From Microbotryum silenes-acaulis (lineage: Eukaryota; Basidiomycota; Microbotryomycetes; Microbotryales; Microbotryaceae), in contig QPFY01000009.1 of NCBI GenBank assembly GCA_003665825.1, positions 620,001 through 684,000 of the forward strand: DNA of 64,000 bases. Reading direction: 5' to 3'. Made by a program: the position numbers and the translations under genes. The stretch's first letter is position 1, and each line of letters opens with the position of its first letter. Below the pieces are notes generated by a model. It made no database searches. It had not been told where the DNA came from and was given only the letters and a program-made list of their open reading frames with translations. Shown here one piece after another: positions 56,665 to 64,000 of this stretch.

Positions 56665-59050
56665 TTACTGCTCCGGTTGCATGCCTGGTTCCCCACCATC
56701 CTCCTCACCACCTTGCGGTCCCTGCGGCAACCCACTACCGGATTGACCGCCTTGCGGCCGTTTGGCAGCAACGATGTCGTCGACGCGCAACAGGAGGCAA
56801 GCCGACTCGATCGCCGTCTTGAGCGTTTGCACCTTGACCGCCGCCGATTCGAGTAGGCCGTACTCTTTCATGTCGACGACTTTGCCCGTCTCACCATCGA
56901 CACCGTATTGGTGCTCTCCCGCGGCGTGTTTGGCCTGATCGCACGGGTTCAAAAGACGACATCAGCCAGATGTTTAAAAATCAGAGAAAGCAAAGTCCGT
57001 GACAAGGCTTACCCTCAACTCGGTCAAGACGCGAATGGCGTTGCCACCGCAGTTCTGCACCAACGTCCGGGGGATCACCTCCATCGCATCACTGACGGCC
57101 CTGAACGGCCACCCCTCGACGCCCTGAATACTCCGCGCCTTCTTGACCAACCCCACCGAGATCGCCATCTCGGTCGCACCACCTCCCGGTGCGAGACGAG
57201 GGTCAAAGACGACGTTGCGAGCGACGGCCATCGCGTCCGCCAGATTCCGGTCAATCTCGTGCAGGACGTCCTTTGAAGGTCCTCGCAACAGGATGGTGCA
57301 TGCCTTGGGGTTCTTGCACTTGGTCATGAACGTGAAGTACCTGTGAGAAAGATTGAGAGGGTAAAGGCATAAGCTGCTTGCGCTCCTATGGCACTTGACT
57401 CACACCAAACCCCTACTCACTCGTCACCGAGCTTTTCGACGTTGAAAAGACCGCACTCGGTTCCGACATCAATCTCACGCAAGTCGTCGACACGGTTGAC
57501 GATCGTCGCACCGCAGGCGCGAGCGATACGGTTGTTGTCGGATTTACGGACGCGTCGGATCGCAGTGATGGGCGGGTCGGCCTTAAGTAGGTAGTGCTGC
57601 GCGAGGTCCGAGACGCCCTTCTCGGTGAAGATAAGGTCGGGCTTGAACTCGATGATGCGCTCGCACATGATTTTGATCTGCTCCTCCTCGATCTCGAGGA
57701 TGCGGTTCCAGTCGGCCTCGTTCGAGATCTCAATGTTGGTCTGCGATTCACCCTTCTTGTACTCGAGCGGACAGTCGAGCAGGATGACGCGCGGGTTCTC
57801 GATGCGTCGTCGCATCTTGGGATGTGTGACATCCTTGTTGACCATGACACCGTCGAGTACGACCGAATCCTCGATTTCGCCTCCGGGCACCTTCTCGACC
57901 TTGGCGTAGCGCTTGATGTCGACCGTCTTGGACCCGTTCTCGTCCTTGGCGACGGTGCGAATCGCCTGCAGTGCGAGCTTGCACATCATGTCGGACCACC
58001 GCGAGACGAATTTGGTGCCGATCGAGGTCTTGATCAAGGCGAGCATCTCCTTCTCGTTGGTCGAGTCGACGGGGACCGAGATGGAATCGATGATCTGCAA
58101 CGCGTCCTCGAGTGCACGCTTGAACGCGGCAATGATGACGACGGGGTGGATGTTTCGTTCGAGGTGGGGAAGGGCCTGGGCGAGGATCTCACCGGCTGGT
58201 GACGATGGGGCGGACAGGCGAGAGTCAGTCTGGTGGGGTCTAGCGGAAGGGTCAAAGATCTGAGAACGCACCGAGGATGATGACGCTGGTCGTTCCATCA
58301 CCGACTTCCTCGTCCTGGGTCCTCGACAGTTCGATCATGCTCTTGGCTGCCGGGTGGCTGACTTCAATCTCTCGCAGGATGGCATTACCGTCGTTCGTGA
58401 GCCTGCGAGGAGGCGATCGAGCAGGAAAGCGCGTGTGGTCAACGCCTGTGGTGCTGCTTGCGACTCAGGATTTGGAGCTATATCCAACTCACAAGATACC
58501 TCCCATAGCTGATGATTGTTTGAAGGTAATGTTGAGATTGTGTGTCAGCCTCGAATCAGCATGGGAGACGTACTTGACCACGACCCGTGTGCGAAGGTGA
58601 TCGCGACACCCGGAGTCGTGCCTTTCCCACCCGTCACTTACGATCGAGAATCATCTTGAGCATAGCACGGGGGCCTGTAGTGATGCAAAGTAATCACACC
58701 AAGAGAGAGAGAGAGAGCCTAAGTGGTCCACTCCTCTTGCACGGTGCTCCCATCGTCTGTCGCGTGTCACAAATGCGCGGTGGAAAACCCCCGTCTTGCA
58801 TTGTACTGACCGAGACATGTTCGGATCACATCCGCAACGGTCTGTAGGTCCATATGCAAACAATGAGCCACAGTTCATCAGAGGTCTGACGTGATGATGG
58901 TGTCTCACCTTGGCGGCGGTGATGTTGCTCGTCTGGGCCTTGCGACCAGTCTGTCGACCGGCGCCAGCTGTAGGAAGAAGCTTCAGTACATGGGCTGGTC
59001 AGATGCTCACGCTGGTCCATCGACGTACTGTTGATGACGATGGGTTGCAT
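56665..59050 (-). CDS. CCT3: T-complex chaperonin subunit gamma (CCT3)
   Basis: Nine exons: 59029-59050, 58909-58967, 58811-58841, 58642-58674, 58493-58508, 58272-58402, 57421-58195, 57013-57340 and 56665-56934 (554 residues). One of eight subunits of the cytosolic ring chaperonin that folds actin and tubulin. Seen: [20 protein letters not shown] at the start, [39 protein letters not shown], the ATPase loop [25 protein letters not shown], and a C-terminal tail rich in Gly/Gln/Glu. These are the usual group II chaperonin motifs; the N-terminus and [13 protein letters not shown] region point to gamma. Exon 5 is 16 nt and encodes PMGGIL. The first six exons are very short compared with the rest. 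Confidence 0.93.
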
Positions 59051-59334
59051 CGTGGTTCTTAAAGCGATGCGCGAGGTCAAGGAACGATCAAGTTGGCGTC
59101 AGGAGCGTAAGCCTTGAGATTCCCTTCAGCGCTCACTCCAACCGGCGCGTGAGAGCGAAATTCAGTCCGAATCGACCGGGCGGCGCAAAAACTAGAGACG
59201 TTTTCAGATGCATGTGATAACGTGTTGTCGTAGAAGATATAGTGCACGAGGTAATAATAAAAGGGAATAACGAAACGATAATAGAAATTTCGTCGTGAAT
59301 AAATCAGAGCGTTCTATCGTGACCCCATTCCTCC

Positions 59335-61000
59335 TTACGAAAGATTCCTCGACCACACCTTCCAACCTCCGACCAGCACCGTCCCCAAAACTAGCACCGT
59401 CCCTCCAACCATCTCACTCAACAACCAAATCCACCTCCTCCTACTCTCTCTCCCTACAGCAGGCCCCATCCTCATCCCCGCCTCCTCCCCCTCCCCTTCC
59501 CCGAGTTTGTGCTCATGCCTCCCTTCTTCCCGCCAAGCGAACGTCGTCCTCTTCTCACCCAAGTGGTACAACGTGATGAGGTACATCACTTCCCTGAACC
59601 ACGCTTGTCGCTCTTCTTCCCATTCTTTACGGGGCCAATACCGACCAAAGAGGATGAACGCCGTTGATAAAGAGGTTTCGTAGCGACTCGTGAACCAGTC
59701 TTTTGTGGTTCCTCTAGGGAGAGCAAGTTGGTCCGCCAATCGGGTGCCCAGTAGCATTCGCGATAGTTCACGGTGATGCCCTACGGGACGTGCAGCTGGT
59801 GGACGGCCCGACACGGCGGACAGGATTCGGTGGGCGGGAGTCGAGTAGCCGTCTTCGGGGACCTCGGACGGGAAGGCAGGGAACGCGAGCCAAGCGAACG
59901 AAGTCTCTGCCGTCGCAAAGGTGCGACCGTACATGCGCTCGAGGAGAAATTCATCTGCGTAAGACATTCCATGCTGCCAATCGTCAGTGTCACCTCCTTT
60001 GCACCTCGATCAAATGGGGACACATGAATGAACCGACGAACTCACCGATTCCGAGGTAGAAGCCCACATGAGTCCACGCCCGAACGTACGCCGCCGATTC
60101 GAAAGGAGTCAAGTGAAGACCCACACGCCTCAACGACCAAAGCGGGGCAATCATAAACCCACCCAAGACGATCGCCAGGTCGTATTGATTGATGGGAATG
60201 CCGTGCTCTTCTACAGAATACGCATTCAATCGTCCTTGGCCGAGTCGAATGCGTCGTCGGACCTGGGCGTGGAGCAAGCGCACACGTATCGCCGACTTCC
60301 ACCCTATACCTTGGTCGATCGTCATGTCCGACATGCAGTCCAGAACCATCAAAGAGGTTTCGAGTAACCTCCTGTAGCTCGCGTCCCTCGATTTCGACGT
60401 CAGGTAGTTCGTCTCTTTCATCGTCGCGGATAAGTGTGGCGCCGAAAAGCCTCCTATTCGAACAAGCAACACGACAGGGCAAGCGATCGTCAGCTTCGGG
60501 CGTCGCCCCTCGAAGTAAAGTCACAACCTACTCACCAGCCAAGGTGAAATGCATCAGAGCGACAAAGATGGGGGCAGAATACCTCCAAAACACCGCTTGC
60601 CCCTCCGCCAAACTTGGAACTCTCCCCTTCCCGATTCGATCATGATTCTTCATCGCCTCCACAAGCTGGCGCGGATTATCCTCCGTTTCCCCCTCTACGA
60701 ATCCCGAGATTGACTTCGGAGGTCTCCGATGTACTTCTTGCCAAAACTTGCGGATTGGTTCTGGAATCTTCTCGTCTTCAGCCGAAACGGCCTTGCCTTC
60801 GCGCTGGAAATATTCTTCGACGGCTTTCAACCCGTCTTGACCGGGTTTCAGATCGAGCAGATCGACGACGTCGTCGGTTAGGGGATCGGATCGATGTCGA
60901 AGCGGATCGGTGAAGGAGAAGGGGAGACAATCATCATTGTAGCGGCTAATGAAATCCCAGCGTTGAAGGAGTTGCCCCGGTTCGCAGGTCGTGAGATCGT
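59335..61000 (-). CDS. mpaB/DUF2236-type oxygenase, 5' end unresolved
   Basis: Exons 60536 to about 61000, 60046-60453 and 59335-59996, all in phase. The family (ER-bound oxygenase MpaB, latex-clearing protein, DUF2236) uses heme b to cleave C=C bonds in isoprenoid chains. Seen: WDFISRYNDDCLPFSFTDPL, FWRYSAPIFVALMHFTLAGG, SYRRLLETSLMVLDCM, VRLLHAQVRRRI with the likely heme-ligand His, GIPINQYDLAIVLGGF, and a C-terminal TM segment (GGTVLVLGTVLVGGW). In the N-terminal direction the frame stays open to 61000, where an acceptor (gagcag) is present. No upstream exon with ATG could be joined with confidence, so the true start is not given. The substrate is unknown. Confidence 0.72.
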
Positions 61001-61989
61001 CTGCTCATTCATGAGGAAGCCCGTATTGAGGACGGGTCAGTCTTGCGATGCCGTGCCTCGCGGGGCCCGCGCGCAATGCCAAAGAAGGTGGAACACCGAG
61101 TCGAGCAGGTTTTGCCCATTTAGCTGAGCCGATGAATGCACCCCACACTACAACTGGTCAAGAGACCTCAACAGCCCTGCTAATGGTCGGAACGCGAAGC
61201 GTCTTCCAAGATCCACGACGAGACGAGGAGAGAGGCCAACATGTGACCTTGGCGCGGGAACCGATGACTTACGCGGTGTATGAATCACCTTGACTTGCGA
61301 AGCCTTGGCCGTACTCCTCTGAGCATCACCAAAGAAGATGGTCTCGGATGTGATGCTCATAGCCCTGAGCTATGGGAGTCGTGGGCCAAGATCGAGCCGA
61401 TTCAAAGACGTCGCGAAAGTGAGCCAAGATGAGGATGAGGGCTTCCGGGTTTCGCCACCTCGTGGGCCTTCGGAGATCGAACATGGGTCTGAGACCGAGC
61501 GACTGAGGCGAGCGGCTCCGAAGGCCGGGCGCCGGCGGCGACTTCAGCTGAGTGAGGACCCACCTTTCGTGTTTCCACACAATCTGCACCGTCTTAAATC
61601 ACCGATGTGACCAATCACCCGTGAGTCAACCTGCACCTATCGGTGAGCGCGGTGATGACTTGACCAAGTCGCCGAACTCGCCATAGAAGGTCGGACATAG
61701 CCCCTCATGCGTCCACCGGCCAGCCCCGGAGTGTGCATTTTGCCGAGCGCCGAGTGCGAAAACGAACCCTATGTTCGACCCTTACGCACCTTCCGTCCAT
61801 GGCCTCAGTCGTACCAAGTCTCTCCTAAAAGAGGATCCTTCTCTGACGCCTTGTCTCGTGATAAATCGCACGCACAGGAGTCCTGAGCACGGTCCTTGAT
61901 TCTCTCGGACAAGGAACATCTCTTCTTGGCCTCCTTTGCAGACGGCCTTCTCTAAGCTAAAAGTCAACGAAAAACGACAAAATCACTCT
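61001..61989. other. Region between oxygenase and ALDH7, no supported gene
   Basis: Probably includes the missing first exon of the oxygenase (an ATG on the minus strand near 61123 starts MGKTCSTRCSTFFGIARG) and the 3' UTR of the dehydrogenase. Other open frames show no domain. Confidence 0.35.
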
Positions 61990-63867
61990 CTACTCGAACT
62001 TGACCCCTTGAGCCAAGGCGACCTCATCACTCCAATTGAGCGTGCAAGACGACCAACGGCAATACTGTTTCCACGCGTCCCCACCGGATTCACGACCCCA
62101 TCCGGTGCTCTTGTTGCCGCCGAAAGGAGCGCCGATCTCGGCACCTGAGGTTGAGCCGTTGACGTTGACAACTGCGGAGATGAGGACGGTGGGGGTCAGG
62201 TTAGCACGCTGAGACTTTTGGGTGTTTCTCGGCGAAGGAGGTGGAGGTTGGGTCAACTTACTTCCGGTGTCGGAGCCTGCGGGACCGATCCATTGGAACG
62301 CGGAGGACATGTCTTTCGTGAATAACGTCGAGGACAATCCTTGTTCAACCGCATTGTTGAGCTCGATCGCCTCCTCCAAGGTATCGAATGTCGAAATATA
62401 GAGGACTGGTAATAGACGGTTCCTACTCAGCTTTGCGCGTCGAGTCTGCCTAGCAAACGTTCGCAAACTCACTCGGCGCGAACGTCTCCCTCTTCATCAC
62501 CTCGGCCTTCGTGGCATCCTTGAACCTGACGATCGTCGGCTCGACCCAGTTGCCGCCCTTGAATTCACCCCTCATCTCCTTCGTCCTCCCACCAACGATG
62601 ATCTCCCCTCCTTCCTTCTTGGCATCCTCAATAGCCGCTTTAAACTTTTGTACGCCGTCTTGACCATGTAGAGGACCGACGAGGGAAGAGTCGTCCAGGG
62701 GATCACCGATACGATTCGAGGTGGAGATATAAGCCTTCCTGAGTTGCTCGATGAAGGAATCGGCGATGGAGAAATGGAGGAAGAGACGACGTGTGGTCGT
62801 GCACCTTTGCCCGGCTGTTCCGAGCGCGGCAAAGAGGATCGATCGGAGGGCCAGAGGGATGTTGGCGTCGGGCAGGACGATGGCGGCCTGGAAAGTCGCT
62901 CGACAGAGGACACCATCAGAGCAGATCCTTGCTCTCATCGTCTGGTGCGGTGACTCACATTATTTCCACCAAGTTCCAGGATGGACTTGCTGAACCTCCC
63001 CGCCACGGCCATCGACACTTCTCTCCCTCTCGCCTCTGATCCGGTGAAGCTGATCAAATCGACCCTCTTATCATTGACGAGCTTCTCCCCAACCTGCGCA
63101 CCACCACAGACCAAACTCGCCAACGCGCCTGAATGACCATGGGCTTCAAAAACCTTGCTCATCAATTTCGTCATGGCGATCGCGGTCAATGGCGTCGAAG
63201 GCGAGGGTTTCCATACCATCGCGTTGCCCGTGATCAACGAGAGGGCCAAGTTCCATCCTGCGACAGCGACGGGGAAATTGAAAGCCGTGATGCAACCGAC
63301 CACGCCAAGAGGGTTCGAAACTTCGGTGATGAAGTGTTTCTCCCTCTCCGAAGGGACGACACTGCCCCCGATCGATCTAGATAACCCGACCGCATAATCC
63401 GCGACGTCGATGATCTCTTGTACCTCTCCTTTACCTTCGGAATAAATCTTACCCATTTCCAACGAGACCAAAAGACCCAAATCGTCCTTGTGATGACGCA
63501 AGGTTTGAGCGATCTCACGAAGCAATAGCCCTCGAGTGGGTGCGGAGACGTTGCGCCAAGAGAGGTAGGCTTTTCGAGCCGAGCTGATCACGCGTTCGGT
63601 GTCCTCCGGGGAGGCTTGGATCACTTGGGCGATCGTTTCCCCTGTTGAGGGGTTGATGGATTTGATGAGCGGGCCCGAGGCTTGGAAGGAGGTGCCATCG
63701 TAGACGCCTGCGTTGGGACTTGAAGAGGAGAGGCCCAAGCGCGAGAGGGCCGAGGAAGCCACCGAGGACAACGTACGCGACGCCGAGTAGGACTGACCCT
63801 CACCCATTCGCAGGCTGGAGGAGGGAGAAAGTGCCACGACTAGACGACGACGAGTGAGGTGGATCAT
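61990..63867 (-). CDS. Aldehyde dehydrogenase, ALDH7A1 (antiquitin) type
   Basis: Four exons: 62959-63867, 62473-62887, 62262-62405 and 61990-62171 (549 residues). ALDH7 oxidises alpha-aminoadipic semialdehyde in lysine degradation and also betaine and lipid aldehydes. Seen: an Arg/Ser-rich mitochondrial-type leader; [36 protein letters not shown] and [16 protein letters not shown]-site [11 protein letters not shown]; the catalytic Glu in LELGGNNAAIV; and the catalytic Cys in [13 protein letters not shown]. The end ([29 protein letters not shown], then ALAQGVKFE) is the ALDH7 signature. Fungi make lysine through aminoadipate, so a role in lysine breakdown or general aldehyde removal is possible; sequence does not decide. 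The gene start at 63867 follows no other in-frame ATG that improves the leader. Confidence 0.9.
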
Positions 63868-64000
63868 CGTGTGATGTTGGAGGCCTGGGAGAGGGAATCA
63901 GAAGGGAGGACGGTAGTGATAAGCTCAGCAGGGGGGAAAGGGACGGAGGAAGAAAAGCGACGACTCGTCCAGACGGGATGCCTTGAGCGCACCATGTGGG

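Noticed and set aside
57594..58202. 202-codon frame on the plus strand
   Set aside because: Exact shadow of the large CCT3 exon; Asp/Leu/Val-rich product of codon bias.

Overview
The window is a piece of a fungal nuclear chromosome, most likely a basidiomycete and plausibly a Pucciniomycotina yeast-type genome. The evidence is the dense short introns (about 55-150 nt, GTNNGT...CTNAC...YAG), the moderately high GC content, the basidiomycete-style protein families and the Ty1/copia and Tad-like LINE elements. Assignment below that level is inference. Exon models were built by hand: donors, acceptors and reading phase were matched across every intron. Most models close into full-length family members, so exon coordinates are given in the entries.

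Left part (1-6.2 kb): the 3' end of an RRM-R3H RNA-binding protein, an RRT8-like membrane protein and the tRNA dihydrouridine synthase Dus1. From 6.7 to 13.8 kb lies an F-box protein gene split in its third exon by a nearly complete copia retrotransposon (Copia A, 8056-13010) with a perfect 5-bp target duplication. Between 14.6 and 15.8 kb is a 5'-truncated LINE, just upstream of a CaMK-type kinase.

Middle part (18-37.5 kb): a housekeeping block rich in mitochondrial amino-acid catabolism. It holds the methylcrotonyl-CoA carboxylase beta subunit and HMG-CoA lyase (both leucine degradation), a 3-hydroxyisobutyrate-dehydrogenase-like enzyme, NIPSNAP and a short cystathionine beta-synthase. Also here are a vacuolar Ca2+/H+ exchanger, ATG101, prefoldin subunit 6, an AhpD-like protein and a seven-TM protein.

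Transposon graveyard (38.5-43.25 kb): a second, decayed copia (Copia B), 5'-truncated and carrying an in-frame stop. It is interrupted by a perfect 181-bp foldback element with 84-bp arms. It ends in a 485-bp inverted repeat made of LTR plus gag start in head-to-head copies that differ at one base. A gene-poor stretch with one or two unrecognised ORFs follows.

Right part (46.5-64 kb): COG8-like Golgi tethering subunit, choline/ethanolamine phosphotransferase, a BuGZ/ZNF207-like zinc finger protein, a small single-TM protein, Rrp1, CCT gamma, an mpaB/DUF2236-type oxygenase and an ALDH7A1-type aldehyde dehydrogenase.

The most unusual items are the perfect foldback element inside a retrotransposon, the LTR-gag inverted duplication, the exactly reversible copia disruption of the F-box gene, a start codon split by an intron, and several microexons (one of 4 nt). 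I did not find a coherent new multi-gene system.
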